Source of the DNA: Achromobacter sp. MYb9
GTDB lineage: Bacteria; Pseudomonadota; Gammaproteobacteria; Burkholderiales; Burkholderiaceae_B
Assembly (NCBI RefSeq): GCF_002975275.1
Contig: NZ_PCOQ01000014.1
Span: 87,848-151,847 of the forward strand
DNA length: 64,000 nt
Direction: 5' to 3'
Shown: positions 7,737-16,629 of the stretch, one piece after another
Layout of the letters: the number at the start of each line of letters is the position of its first letter
Position numbering within the stretch: position 1 is the first letter of the stretch
Notes under the pieces: model-generated
Databases searched by the model: none
The model's input: the letters and a program-made list of their open reading frames with translations, nothing else
What the model was told of the DNA's origin: nothing
Translations under genes and position numbers: made by a program

Positions 7737-10268
7737 ATGATGGATTTCCCTGATATGTCACAGGCCAAGCGCCCCGGTTTCTGGTCCACCCTGCGCCTGG
7801 GCGCCAGGATGATGATGCGCGATGCCCGGGCGGGCGAGCTGCGCCTGTTGGTGCTGGCGCTGGTCGTGGCGGTGGCTGCCGTCACCAGCGTCGGCTTCCT
7901 GGCCGACCGGGTCGGCCGGGCGCTGGAACGCGACGCCGGGCAGATGCTGGGCGCCGATCTGGTTCTGGACGCCGACGAACCGGTGCCCGCCGCGTTCCTG
8001 GACCAGGCGCGCGAGCGCGGCCTGGCGCTTTCCAGCACCTGGCAGTTCCCGTCGATGGTCGGGGCCGGCGACGGCGCGCAACTGGCGGCGCTGAAGGCGG
8101 TGGAGCCGGGCTATCCGCTGCGCGGGGCCCTTCGCGTGGCCGAAGCGCCCTTCGCCCCGGATGCGCCCACCCGCGACATTCCCGCCGAGGGTGCCGTCTG
8201 GGTGGACGCGCAACTGCTGTCGCTGCTGAACCTGAAAGTGGGCGACACCCTGAACGTGGGCGATGCCCACCTGCGCATCGACCGCGTGATTACCTACGAG
8301 CCGGACCGCGGCATGCAGTTCGTCAATGTGGCGCCGCGCGTGCTGCTGCGCGCAAGCGACCTGCCGGCCACCGGCCTGATCGCGCCGGGCAGCCGCATCG
8401 GCTACGCCATGCTGGTGGCCGGTCAGCCGGACGCCGTGGCCGGATATTCGGCCTGGCTCAACCAGAATCTGAAGCGCGGCCAGAAGGTTGCCACGCTGGA
8501 GTCCGGCCGGCCGGAGGTGCGCCGCACCCTGGACCGCGCGCAGCGCTTCCTGTCCCTGGTGGCGTTGCTGGCCGTGCTGATTTCCGCGGTGGCCGTGGCG
8601 CTGGCCGCCGGCCGCTACATGACCCGGCACCGCGACGGCATTGCCGTCATGCGCTGCCTGGGCGCCGTGCAGTCGCAGGTGTCGCGGATGCTGACGCTGG
8701 AGTTCACGCTGGTCGGCCTGTTTTCGTCCGCCGCGGGCTGCCTGCTGGGGTACGCGGTGCACCAGGTGCTGGTGATGCTGCTGGGGTCGCTGATCGACAC
8801 GCAGTTGCCCGCGCCGTCCGCCATTCCCGCCTTGCAGGGCGTGCTGACCGGCCTGTTGCTGCTGCTGGGGTTCGCCTTGCCCGCGCTGGCGCAGTTGCGC
8901 CATGTGCCGCCGGCCCGGGTGCTGCGCCGCGACGCCGACACGATCAGCGCCCGCAGCGCCTTCGGCTACGCGCTGGGCGCCGCGGGCTTTGCCCTGCTGA
9001 TCTGGTGGTTCGCGGGCGACGCCAAGCTGGGTGGCGTGGTGGCCGGGGGCTTTCTGGGCGCTTTCGCCGTATTCGCGCTGGTGGCGTGGCTGTGCATCCT
9101 GGGCCTGGCGCGGCTGCGCGGGCTGGCTTCGGGGCTGCCCGCGCTGCGTTTCGCGCTGGCCGGGGTGGTGCGCCGGCGCGCCGCCACGATCACGCAGGTC
9201 TGCGCGCTTGCGGTGGGCCTGATGGCGTTGCTGTTGCTGACCATGACGCGCACCGACCTGATCGACGGCTGGCAGCGCACGATGCCGCCGGATGCGCCCA
9301 ACCGCTTCCTGATCAACGTGCAGCCCGACCAGCGCCAGGCCGTGACCGATGCGCTGACCCGCGAGGGCCTGGGCCGCATCGCGTTGTCGCCGATGGTGCG
9401 CGGGCGGTTGATCGCCATCAACGGCAAGCCCGTCGGCCCTGATGATTACGAAGAACCGCGCGCCAAGCGGCTGGTGGACCGCGAGTTCAACCTGTCCTAT
9501 GGCGACGAAATGCCGTCGACCAACAAGATCGAGCAAGGCCGCTGGCTGGCGCCGGGCTCATCCGAGGTGTCGCTGGAATCGGGGCTGGCCAAGACGCTGG
9601 GCCTGAAACTGGGCGACAAGATGACTTTCGATGTGGCCGGCCAGCAGGTCGAGGCGGCCGTGTCCAGCACCCGGCGCGTGGATTGGGATACGATGCGCGT
9701 CAATTTTTTCGCCATCCTGACCCCGGCCGCGCTTGCCGACATGCCCCAAAGCTGGATCACTTCCTTTTACCTGCCGCCTGAAAAGGCGGCAGTGCTGCCC
9801 GCGCTGGTGCGCGAGTTCCCGAACCTGACCGTGTTCGACGTGGGCGCCATCCTGCAGCAATTGCAATCGGTGCTGAATGAAGTGGGCAAGGCGGTTCAGC
9901 TGCTGTTCCTGTTCACCCTGGCGGCCGGTGTGCTGGTGCTGTCGGCGGCGCTGACGGCCACCCGCGACGAGCGCATGCGCGAAGCCGCGGTGCTGCGAGC
10001 GCTGGGCGCCACGCGCAGCCAACTGGCGCGGTCCCAGCGCATCGAGCTTTGGGCCGTGGGCGGGCTGGCCGGTCTGCTGGCGGCCGCCGGCGCCACCGCG
10101 ATCGCTTGGGTTTTATCAACCCAGGTGTTCGATTTCACCATTACCCTCAGCCTCTGGCCGTGGCTGGCCGGTATCGGCGCGGGTATGCTGGGCGCCTGGG
10201 CAGGCGGCGCCTTGGCCCTGCGCGGCGTGTTGCGCACGCCGCCCCTGGTCACCCTTCGAGAAACCTGA
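7737..10268 (+). CDS. FtsX-like ABC transporter permease (YbbP type)
   Basis: An 843-residue membrane protein with the architecture of large FtsX/MacB-type permeases: one N-terminal helix (LRLLVLALVVAVAAVTSVGFL), a long periplasmic region, a central block of helices, a second periplasmic region and three C-terminal helices. The FtsX pattern AVLRALGATRSQLARSQRIELW is typical. Family members work with a YbbA-like ATPase, often on export of lipophilic substrates or lipoproteins; no ATPase lies beside it here. The start is uncertain between ATGs at 7737, 7740 and 7755 (MSQAKRPGFW), since none has a strong ribosome site. The stop overlaps the globin start (TGATG). Confidence 0.85.
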   Translation: MMDFPDMSQAKRPGFWSTLRLGARMMMRDARAGELRLLVLALVVAVAAVTSVGFLADRVGRALERDAGQMLGADLVLDADEPVPAAFLDQARERGLALSSTWQFPSMVGAGDGAQLAALKAVEPGYPLRGALRVAEAPFAPDAPTRDIPAEGAVWVDAQLLSLLNLKVGDTLNVGDAHLRIDRVITYEPDRGMQFVNVAPRVLLRASDLPATGLIAPGSRIGYAMLVAGQPDAVAGYSAWLNQNLKRGQKVATLESGRPEVRRTLDRAQRFLSLVALLAVLISAVAVALAAGRYMTRHRDGIAVMRCLGAVQSQVSRMLTLEFTLVGLFSSAAGCLLGYAVHQVLVMLLGSLIDTQLPAPSAIPALQGVLTGLLLLLGFALPALAQLRHVPPARVLRRDADTISARSAFGYALGAAGFALLIWWFAGDAKLGGVVAGGFLGAFAVFALVAWLCILGLARLRGLASGLPALRFALAGVVRRRAATITQVCALAVGLMALLLLTMTRTDLIDGWQRTMPPDAPNRFLINVQPDQRQAVTDALTREGLGRIALSPMVRGRLIAINGKPVGPDDYEEPRAKRLVDREFNLSYGDEMPSTNKIEQGRWLAPGSSEVSLESGLAKTLGLKLGDKMTFDVAGQQVEAAVSSTRRVDWDTMRVNFFAILTPAALADMPQSWITSFYLPPEKAAVLPALVREFPNLTVFDVGAILQQLQSVLNEVGKAVQLLFLFTLAAGVLVLSAALTATRDERMREAAVLRALGATRSQLARSQRIELWAVGGLAGLLAAAGATAIAWVLSTQVFDFTITLSLWPWLAGIGAGMLGAWAGGALALRGVLRTPPLVTLRET

Positions 10269-10690
10269 TGACGTCCCGCGTCCATACCATTACTGAACCC
10301 GTGGAAAACACCCGCAGCGTTTTTGACCTTCTTGGCGGCGAGCCCGGCGTGCGTGCGCTGGTCGACCGCTTTTACGACTTGATGGACATGGAGCCCGACC
10401 TTAAGGCGCTTCGCGCTGCCCACGGGCCCAGCCTGGACCAGGCGCGCGACAAGCTGTTCTGGTTCCTGTGCGGGTACTTCGGCGGCCCCGACCACTATAT
10501 TGAACGCTTCGGCCATCCCCGCCTGCGCGCACGCCATTTGCCGTTCTCGATCGGCGAGGTCGAGCGCGACCAGTGGGTGACTTGCATCGGGCGCGCCATG
10601 GAAGATCAGGGCATTGCCCCGCCGCTGGTGGAGCGGCTGCTGGAATCGTTCTACGGCGTGGCCGACTGGATGCGCAACCGTGAAGGCTGA
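10268..10690 (+). CDS. Group II truncated haemoglobin
   Basis: A 140-residue globin of the TrHb2 family. The FDLLGGEPGVRALVDRFYDLM opening, the proximal His in FGHPRLRARHLPF and the Trp in RDQWVTCIGRAM (G8 Trp of group II) are visible. Such haem proteins bind O2 or NO and are linked to oxidative or nitrosative stress in the cytoplasm; the physiological role here is not shown. ATG 10268 shares bases with the upstream permease stop, and its own stop lies inside the start of kdkA, so three functionally unrelated genes are translationally chained. Confidence 0.9.
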   Translation: MTSRVHTITEPVENTRSVFDLLGGEPGVRALVDRFYDLMDMEPDLKALRAAHGPSLDQARDKLFWFLCGYFGGPDHYIERFGHPRLRARHLPFSIGEVERDQWVTCIGRAMEDQGIAPPLVERLLESFYGVADWMRNREG

Positions 10691-11414
10691 CGATCCCCGT
10701 AATGGCGCCCAGCGTCAGTCCTGGCCAGGGCCGCTTGGCGGCGCCATGCTCAGCGACGCGTCCCGCCTGGCCGGATCGGGCCCGGAAATCTTCAACCCGG
10801 CGCATTATGGCGACCGGGCCCGTCCCGTGGACGCTGGCGGCCGCCAGGCGGCGTGGTTCGTGCAGGGCCAGGGCTGGCAGGGCGTGCTGCGCCGCTACCG
10901 TCGTGGCGGCATGATCGCCCGCGTCAGCCGCGATGCCTATCTCTGGAACGGCGAAGACCGCACGCGCAGCTTCCGCGAATACCGATTGCTGGCCGCCATG
11001 CGCGCCCAGGGGCTGGCCGTGCCCGCGCCGCTGGCCGCCGCGTATTGGCGCCAGGGCCCCATCTACCGGGCGGCCATCGTGGTCGAACGGATCCCCGGCG
11101 TGCAGCCCCTGGCCCACGCGCTGGCCGAGCCGCTGTGGGGCGCGGTGGCGGACGCCATCGTCCGCATGCACCGCGCCGGTGTGTGGCACGCCGATCTGAA
11201 TGCCTTCAACATCCTGATCGGGGGCGATGGCCGGGTCTGGCTGATCGATTTCGACCGCGGCACCCAGGGCGCGTTGTCGGATCGGCAGCGTCAAGCCAAC
11301 CTGGACCGCCTGCGCCGGTCGCTGGTCAAAGTGGCGGGAGAAGAAGGCGATCGCTTCTGGATGAAGCTGCGCGACAGCTACTGGACGGCATGGGGCGTCG
11401 GCGTCCAACCCTGA
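10680..11414 (+). CDS. kdkA: 3-deoxy-D-manno-octulosonic acid kinase
   Basis: A 244-residue sugar kinase of the Kdo kinase/WaaP group that phosphorylates the Kdo residue of the LPS inner core at the cytoplasmic face. Catalytic loop HADLNAFN (about 170-177) and metal-binding DFD (about 190-192) match the protein-kinase-like fold. The start is a GTG at 10680 that overlaps the globin stop; the frame is open further upstream but would run deep into the globin gene. Single-Kdo, phosphorylated cores are known in Bordetella and Haemophilus, consistent with the LPS genes elsewhere in this window. Confidence 0.87.
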   Translation: MKADDPRNGAQRQSWPGPLGGAMLSDASRLAGSGPEIFNPAHYGDRARPVDAGGRQAAWFVQGQGWQGVLRRYRRGGMIARVSRDAYLWNGEDRTRSFREYRLLAAMRAQGLAVPAPLAAAYWRQGPIYRAAIVVERIPGVQPLAHALAEPLWGAVADAIVRMHRAGVWHADLNAFNILIGGDGRVWLIDFDRGTQGALSDRQRQANLDRLRRSLVKVAGEEGDRFWMKLRDSYWTAWGVGVQP

Positions 11415-11490
11415 TCCGGCGCGGGGCGCCCGTTTGCCGTCATCGGGCCCCAATTGCATCGAAGATCCCCTGAAGTTGGGCGGCCGACCG

Positions 11491-11519
11491 CCAAAAGGCT
11501 TTATGATTTCGCCTTTTGG
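11491..11519. promoter_or_regulatory. Hairpin in the potF upstream region
   Basis: CCAAAAGGC (11491-11499) and GCCTTTTGG (11511-11519) form a perfect 9-base inverted repeat with an AT-rich spacer that contains TATGAT. It lies 40 bases before the potF ATG. Possible operator or 5' UTR stem; as a terminator of kdkA it lacks a proper T run after it. Confidence 0.45.
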
Positions 11520-11558
11520 TAGTCCTGACACTCACGGCATACAGCAAGGGGGCTCGTA

Positions 11559-12662
11559 ATGGAACTAAGGGCGGGAATGCGCTGGGCGCTAGGCGCGGTG
11601 TTGGTCGCGGCATCGGCATCGTCGGCGGTCGCGCAGAACAAGGTCGTCAACGTCTACAACTGGGCCGAATACACGGCGCCGGACACGATTCCGGGTTTCG
11701 AAAAGGAAACCGGCATCAAGGTCCGCTATGACGTCTACGACAGCAACGACACGCTGCAGGCCAAACTGCTGGCCGGCAAGTCGGGTTACGACGTCGTTGT
11801 CCCGTCCACCCATTACGCCTCGCGCCAGATCGAGGCCGGCCTGTTCCAGAAGCTGGACAAGTCCAAGATCCCGAACTGGAAGTACCTGGACCCGGAAGTG
11901 ATGGCGCTGGTGGCGACCGTCGATCCCGGCAACGAGCACGCGATCCCCTGGGGCTACGGCACCAACGGCCTGGGCTACAACGTCACCAAGGTCAAGCAGA
12001 TCATGGGCGACAACGTCGACCTGGGCAGTTGGGACATGATCTTCAAGCCCGAGAACGCCGCCAAGCTGAAAGAATGCGGCATCTCGATGCTGGACGAGGC
12101 CGCGCAGGTGTTCCCGGCAGTGCTGAAGTACCTGGGCAAGGATCCCAACAGCACCAATCCCGACGACTACAAGGCTGCGCTGGGCGTGCTCAAGCAGATC
12201 CGTCCGTATATCCGCCAGTTCAGTTCGTCGGGCTACATCGACGAACTGGCCGTCGGCGACCTTTGCATGGTCTACGGCTTTTCGGGCGACGTCATGATCG
12301 CCAAGAAGCGCGCGCAGGAAGCCAAGAAGGCGTATGAAGTGAACTACTTCATCCCGAAGGGCGGCGCGCCCGCGTGGTTCGACCTGATGGTCATCCCCAA
12401 GGATGCCCCGCATCCGGAAGAGGCCCTGGCGTTCATCAATTACATTGAAACGCCCAAGGTCCATGCGGCCATCACCAACACCATGTTCTACCCCAACGCC
12501 AACAAAGAGGCGCGCCAGTACGTGGTGAAGGACGTGGCCGACAACCCCATGATCTACCCGCCGGCCGAGGTCGCGAAGACCCTGTACGTGATCAAGGCGC
12601 TGCCCTTGAACGTGCAACGCCTGCAAAACCGGATGTGGTCCGAGCTGAAGTCTGGAAGATAA
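11559..12662 (+). CDS. potF: Putrescine/polyamine ABC transporter binding protein
   Basis: A 367-residue periplasmic receptor of the PotD/PotF family. A signal peptide ends near AVA/Q (about residue 25). The mature start KVVNVYNWAEYTAP is diagnostic, as are PWGYGTNGLGYNV and AAQVFPAVLKYLGKDPNS. ATG 11559 has an AAGGGGG ribosome site about 9 bases upstream. It is the first gene of a complete potFGHI operon. The sequence cannot separate putrescine from spermidine as ligand, but the gene order with potG, potH and potI is that of the putrescine system. Confidence 0.93.
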   Translation: MELRAGMRWALGAVLVAASASSAVAQNKVVNVYNWAEYTAPDTIPGFEKETGIKVRYDVYDSNDTLQAKLLAGKSGYDVVVPSTHYASRQIEAGLFQKLDKSKIPNWKYLDPEVMALVATVDPGNEHAIPWGYGTNGLGYNVTKVKQIMGDNVDLGSWDMIFKPENAAKLKECGISMLDEAAQVFPAVLKYLGKDPNSTNPDDYKAALGVLKQIRPYIRQFSSSGYIDELAVGDLCMVYGFSGDVMIAKKRAQEAKKAYEVNYFIPKGGAPAWFDLMVIPKDAPHPEEALAFINYIETPKVHAAITNTMFYPNANKEARQYVVKDVADNPMIYPPAEVAKTLYVIKALPLNVQRLQNRMWSELKSGR

Positions 12663-12668
12663 GTCATC

Positions 12669-13796
12669 ATGAGCGATAGCCGTTACTCGGCGCCGCATGC
12701 GGTCGACCCGGACGAGTTCGTCCGGGTCTCCGATGTGGTCAAGATTTTTGGCGATGTGGTCGCCGTGCGTTCCGTCAACCTGTCCGTCAAGCGCAACGAG
12801 ATCTTCGCGCTGCTGGGAAGCTCCGGCAGCGGCAAATCCACCTTGCTGCGCATGCTGGCCGGTTTCGAGGAAGCGACGTCCGGGCAGATACTCCTGGACG
12901 GCGAAGACATCACCAGCGTGCCGCCGTACCGGCGCCCCGTGAACATGATGTTCCAGTCGTATGCGCTGTTCCCGCACATGACGGTCGAAGCCAACGTGGC
13001 GTTCGGCCTGAAGCAGGAAGGCGTGGACCGCGCTGAAATCCACGACCGCGTGTTCGAAGCCCTGGACCTGGTCCAGATGGCGGGCTATTCGCGCCGCAAG
13101 CCGAACCAGCTGTCTGGCGGCCAGCAGCAGCGCGTGGCCTTGGCGCGAAGCCTGGTCAAGCGCCCCAAGCTGCTGCTGCTGGACGAACCCATGTCGGCGC
13201 TGGACAAGCAGATCCGCCAGAAGACCCAGATCGAACTCGTGAAGATCCTGGAGCAGGTCGGCGTGACTTGCATCATGGTGACTCACGACCAGGAAGAAGC
13301 CATGACCATGGCGCACCGCCTGGCCGTCATGACCGAAGGGCAGATCGTTCAGTGCGGCACGCCGCAGGACGTCTACGCGTTCCCGAATTCGCGCTTCGTG
13401 GCCAGCTTCATCGGGTCGACCAACATGTTCACCGGCACCATCGTGGTCGATGAACCCGACCACGTGGCGATCGAATGCGCTGAATTGACGCGGCCGCTGT
13501 TCGTGAACCATGGCGTCTCCGAACCGCTGGGCATGGAGGTGCATGTCTCCATCCGGCCCGAACGCCTGGTGGTGTCGCGCGAGCAACCTGCCGGCGAATA
13601 CAACTGGGCCCACGGCATGGTCAGCCACATGGCCTGGATGGGCAGCTACGCGCTGTATCAGATCCGCCTGGATTCCGGCAAGACGGTCGAGGCCAGCGTG
13701 CCCAGCCTGCTGCTGGCCCAGATGGACGCCCCGGGTATCGACGAAGAGATCTTCGTCAGCTGGGACGCCGATAGCGCGACGGTGCTGGCGTCATGA
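12669..13796 (+). CDS. potG: Polyamine ABC transporter ATPase
   Basis: A 375-residue ATPase with Walker A GSSGSGKS (about 50-57), Q-loop FQSYALFP (about 95-102), signature LSGGQQQR (about 148-155) and Walker B LLLLDEP. A C-terminal TOBE-type domain of about 130 residues (including [12 protein letters not shown]) is usual for the PotA/PotG/MalK group. It begins 6 bases after potF and its stop overlaps the potH start (ATGA). It energises polyamine import at the cytoplasmic face. Confidence 0.94.
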   Translation: MSDSRYSAPHAVDPDEFVRVSDVVKIFGDVVAVRSVNLSVKRNEIFALLGSSGSGKSTLLRMLAGFEEATSGQILLDGEDITSVPPYRRPVNMMFQSYALFPHMTVEANVAFGLKQEGVDRAEIHDRVFEALDLVQMAGYSRRKPNQLSGGQQQRVALARSLVKRPKLLLLDEPMSALDKQIRQKTQIELVKILEQVGVTCIMVTHDQEEAMTMAHRLAVMTEGQIVQCGTPQDVYAFPNSRFVASFIGSTNMFTGTIVVDEPDHVAIECAELTRPLFVNHGVSEPLGMEVHVSIRPERLVVSREQPAGEYNWAHGMVSHMAWMGSYALYQIRLDSGKTVEASVPSLLLAQMDAPGIDEEIFVSWDADSATVLAS

Positions 13797-14713
13797 TCCG
13801 GTTTTCGCCCCGCGACTGGTTGCCGTCGGGCCGGGCGCTGGCGGTGGTGCCGCCGTTCGCCTGGCTGGTGCTGTTCCTGCTGCTGCCTTTCCTGCTGGTG
13901 CTGAAGATCAGCTTCGCCGAAGTGACGTTCGGTATCCCGCCCTACACGGCGCTGGCGGAATTCAAGGACGAAGCCGTGCAGTTCAGCCTGCACCTGCGCG
14001 GCTACATCCTGCTGTTCACCGACAGCCTGTATTTCAAGACCTACCTTAGCTCGGTGAAGATCGCCGGTATCACCACGCTGATCTGCGTGCTGATCGGTTA
14101 CCCGATCGCCTACTACATCGCGCGCTCTTCGCCGCGGGTGCGCAACCTGCTGCTGCTGGGCGTGATCCTGCCGTTCTGGACGTCGCTGCTGCTGCGCGTG
14201 TATGCCTGGGTCGGCATCCTGCGCAACGACGGCCTGCTGAACAATCTGCTGCAAAGCCTGGGGCTGATTTCCAGCCCGCTGGAAATCTACCGTACCGACG
14301 TGGCGGTCTACATCGGCATGGTCTATGCGTACCTGCCGTTCTTCATCCTGCCGCTGTACGCGACGCTGGTAAAGATGGATTTGCGCCTGCTGGAAGCCGC
14401 GTATGACCTGGGCGCCAAGCCCTGGCAGGCGTTTTGGCAGATCACCGTGCCCCTGTCGCGCCAGGGCGTCATCGCGGGCGCCATGCTCGTGTTCATTCCT
14501 GCGGTGGGTGAATACGTGATCCCCGAAATGCTGGGGGGCGCCAATACCTTGATGATGGGCCGCGTCATGTGGAACGAATTCTTCAATAACGCCGACTGGC
14601 CCATGGCGTCGGCGGTGACCTGCGTGATGGTGCTGTTGCTGCTCGTGCCCCTGGTCTACTTCCAGTACAACCAGGTCAAGCAGCAAGAACAAGGCAGTGG
14701 AGGCCGCAAATGA
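13793..14713 (+). CDS. potH: Polyamine ABC transporter permease
   Basis: A 306-residue inner-membrane permease with about six transmembrane segments. The coupling loop EAAYDLGAKPWQAFWQITVPLSRQGVIAG is the standard EAA motif that docks on the ATPase. It overlaps potG at its start and potI at its end by the ATGA arrangement. Role: one half of the PotH/PotI translocation channel. Confidence 0.94.
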   Translation: MIRFSPRDWLPSGRALAVVPPFAWLVLFLLLPFLLVLKISFAEVTFGIPPYTALAEFKDEAVQFSLHLRGYILLFTDSLYFKTYLSSVKIAGITTLICVLIGYPIAYYIARSSPRVRNLLLLGVILPFWTSLLLRVYAWVGILRNDGLLNNLLQSLGLISSPLEIYRTDVAVYIGMVYAYLPFFILPLYATLVKMDLRLLEAAYDLGAKPWQAFWQITVPLSRQGVIAGAMLVFIPAVGEYVIPEMLGGANTLMMGRVMWNEFFNNADWPMASAVTCVMVLLLLVPLVYFQYNQVKQQEQGSGGRK

Positions 14714-15519
14714 AGGGGCCCAACAAGACACTGCGCGCCGTTGTGCTGGGGCTGGGGTATTTCTTCCTGTATGTGCCCATCGTCAGCCTGATGGCGTTTT
14801 CGTTCAATGAGTCGCCCACCGTCACGTCGTGGGCCGGTTTTTCGTTCCGTTGGTATCACGCGCTGTTCAACGACGATGCGCTGCTGCGGTCGGCCTGGCT
14901 GTCGTTCCGCATCGCGGCGATGACGGCGACGGCGGCCGTCATCATCGGCACGTGGGCCGGGTATGTGCTGGGGCGCATGGGCCGCTTCCGCGGATTCTCG
15001 CTGTACGTCGGCATGCTGAGCGCGCCGCTGGTCATCCCCGAAGTCGTGCTGGGGATTTCCTTGCTGCTGATGTTCGTGGAACTGCGGGGCAGCCTGGGTT
15101 GGCCGGCCGAAAACGGCATCTTCACGATCTGGGTGGGGCACGTGACGCTGTGCATGGCGTTCGTGGCCGTCGTCATCCAGACCCGCATCCGCGACCTGGA
15201 CCGGTCGCTGGAAGAGGCGGCGCTGGACCTGGGCGCCACGCCCATTACCGTGTTCTTCAAGATTACGCTTCCGCTGATCGCGCCGGCGCTGGCCTCGGCC
15301 TGGCTGCTGTCGTTCACGCTGTCGCTGGATGACGTCGTCCTGGCGTCGTTCCTGTCCGGTCCCAGTTCCAGCACGCTGCCGATGGAAGTGTTCTCGCGAG
15401 TGCGGCTGGGCCTGAAACCCGAGATCAACGCGCTTGCCACCCTGTTCATCCTTGCGGTGGGCACGTGCGTGATCCTGGCCAACCGCCTGCAATGGCGCAA
15501 GGAGTCCGAACCCAAATGA
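14710..15519 (+). CDS. potI: Polyamine ABC transporter permease
   Basis: A 269-residue partner of PotH. The EAA-type loop EAALDLGATPITVFFKITLPLIAPA is present. The C-terminal segment LDDVVLASFLSGPSSSTLPMEVFSRVRLG is a recognisable PotI/PotC signature. The last gene of the transporter operon, its stop (15517-15519) overlaps the ATG of the following small thiol protein, so that gene is probably co-transcribed. Confidence 0.94.
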   Translation: MKGPNKTLRAVVLGLGYFFLYVPIVSLMAFSFNESPTVTSWAGFSFRWYHALFNDDALLRSAWLSFRIAAMTATAAVIIGTWAGYVLGRMGRFRGFSLYVGMLSAPLVIPEVVLGISLLLMFVELRGSLGWPAENGIFTIWVGHVTLCMAFVAVVIQTRIRDLDRSLEEAALDLGATPITVFFKITLPLIAPALASAWLLSFTLSLDDVVLASFLSGPSSSTLPMEVFSRVRLGLKPEINALATLFILAVGTCVILANRLQWRKESEPK

Positions 15520-15875
15520 AGCAACAAACCACCCTGTACGGCCTGACCAAGTGCAGCACCTGCATCAAGGCGCGCGACTGGCTGTCGGCGCACGGCGTCG
15601 AGCACGTTTTCGTGGATTATCGCGATCAGCCGGTGCCGGCGGCCACGCTGAAAGCCTGGTCGGACAAGGTCGGTGGCTGGGAAAAGCTGGTCAACCGCAC
15701 GTCGATGACGTGGCGCAACCTGCCCGAAGACCGCAAGACGGCGCACACCGATGTGCAATGGAGCCAACTGATCGCGGAATATCCCGCGCTGGTTCGCCGC
15801 CCCGTCACGGTGACGCCGGATGGCGAAGTCACCGTGGGCTTCAGCGAAAAGCGCTACGGCGAACGCTTCGCCTGA
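15516..15875 (+). CDS. ArsC/Spx-family thioredoxin-fold protein (YffB-like)
   Basis: A 119-residue protein with the glutaredoxin-like beginning TTLYGLTKCSTCIKARDWL. A CxxC pair sits in the ArsC-type active-site loop, and the RKTAHTDVQWSQLIAEYPALVRRPV ending is typical of this family. Members include arsenate reductases and YffB-like thiol proteins of unknown substrate; the ArsC-specific resistance context (arsR, arsB) is absent, so I do not call arsenate reductase. Start at ATG 15516 overlaps the potI stop and has GGAG about 15 bases upstream. Confidence 0.85.
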   Translation: MKQQTTLYGLTKCSTCIKARDWLSAHGVEHVFVDYRDQPVPAATLKAWSDKVGGWEKLVNRTSMTWRNLPEDRKTAHTDVQWSQLIAEYPALVRRPVTVTPDGEVTVGFSEKRYGERFA

Positions 15876-15891
15876 CACGGCGCCTGCGGCG

Positions 15892-16629
15892 ATGGCAGCC
15901 TCCATCCAGACATCGGGCAACGCCGCGCTGGCGTTGCCCGATGCTTTTTTCAATCGCGATGCCGCCGAGCTGGCGCGGGATCTGTTGGGCAAGGTCATCC
16001 GCCATCGCCAGGACGGCCTGTGGCTGTCGGCCCGCATCATCGAAACCGAAGCCTACTACCTGGAAGAAAAGGGCAGCCATGCGTCGCTGGGCTACACCCA
16101 CAAGCGCCGGGCGCTGTTCATGGATGGCGGCGTCATCTACATGTACTACGCGCGGGGCGGCGACTCGCTGAACTTCAGCGCCGCGGGCCCCGGCAACGCC
16201 GTACTGATCAAATCCGCCCATCCTTGGACGGACGCGCGGTCGGGGCCCGATGCCCTGGCCCGGATGCAGCAACTGAATCCGGATGCGCAAGGCCAGCCAC
16301 GTCCGCCGTCGCGGTTGTGCGCGGGCCAGACGCTGCTGTGCCGGTCGCTGGGCTTGAAGGTGCCCGAGTGGGACGCGCGCCGCTTCGACCCCGACGCGCT
16401 CTATGTCGAAGATGTGGGCGATTCGCCGGAATTCCTGATCTGCACGACACGCCTGGGCATCCCGCCAGGACGAGACGAACATCTGCATTATCGTTTTGTG
16501 GACCCCGCCTACGCCGCGGTCTGCACGCGCAATCCGCTGCGGCGCGGCCAGCGCGCCGGGCACGACTATGTGTGGGTGGACCGCCAGGGCATCGTATTGC
16601 CCGAGGACCCTCGGCCGGGCATGCGCTAG
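15892..16629 (+). CDS. DNA-3-methyladenine glycosylase (AAG/MPG family)
   Basis: A 245-residue base-excision enzyme of the mammalian-type alkyladenine DNA glycosylase family. ARDLLGKVIRH, ARIIETEAYY (with the catalytic Glu in ETEAY), KGSHASLGYTHKRRALFMDGGVIYMYYARG and NPLRRGQRAGHD are conserved family segments. It removes alkylated purines and hypoxanthine from DNA in the cytoplasm. Start: ATG 15892; the frame is open upstream into the previous gene. Its TAG stop shares three bases with the stop of the convergent YrbL-family gene (CTAG, 16626-16629). Confidence 0.9.
   Translation: MAASIQTSGNAALALPDAFFNRDAAELARDLLGKVIRHRQDGLWLSARIIETEAYYLEEKGSHASLGYTHKRRALFMDGGVIYMYYARGGDSLNFSAAGPGNAVLIKSAHPWTDARSGPDALARMQQLNPDAQGQPRPPSRLCAGQTLLCRSLGLKVPEWDARRFDPDALYVEDVGDSPEFLICTTRLGIPPGRDEHLHYRFVDPAYAAVCTRNPLRRGQRAGHDYVWVDRQGIVLPEDPRPGMR

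Noticed and set aside
11589..13628. 679-codon frame antisense to potF and potG
   Set aside because: Spans two clearly real genes on the other strand and has the biased composition of a shadow frame.
15516..15875. Arsenate resistance gene arsC
   Set aside because: Family fits, but there is no arsenic gene neighbourhood and the CxxC active site is closer to Spx/YffB-like proteins.
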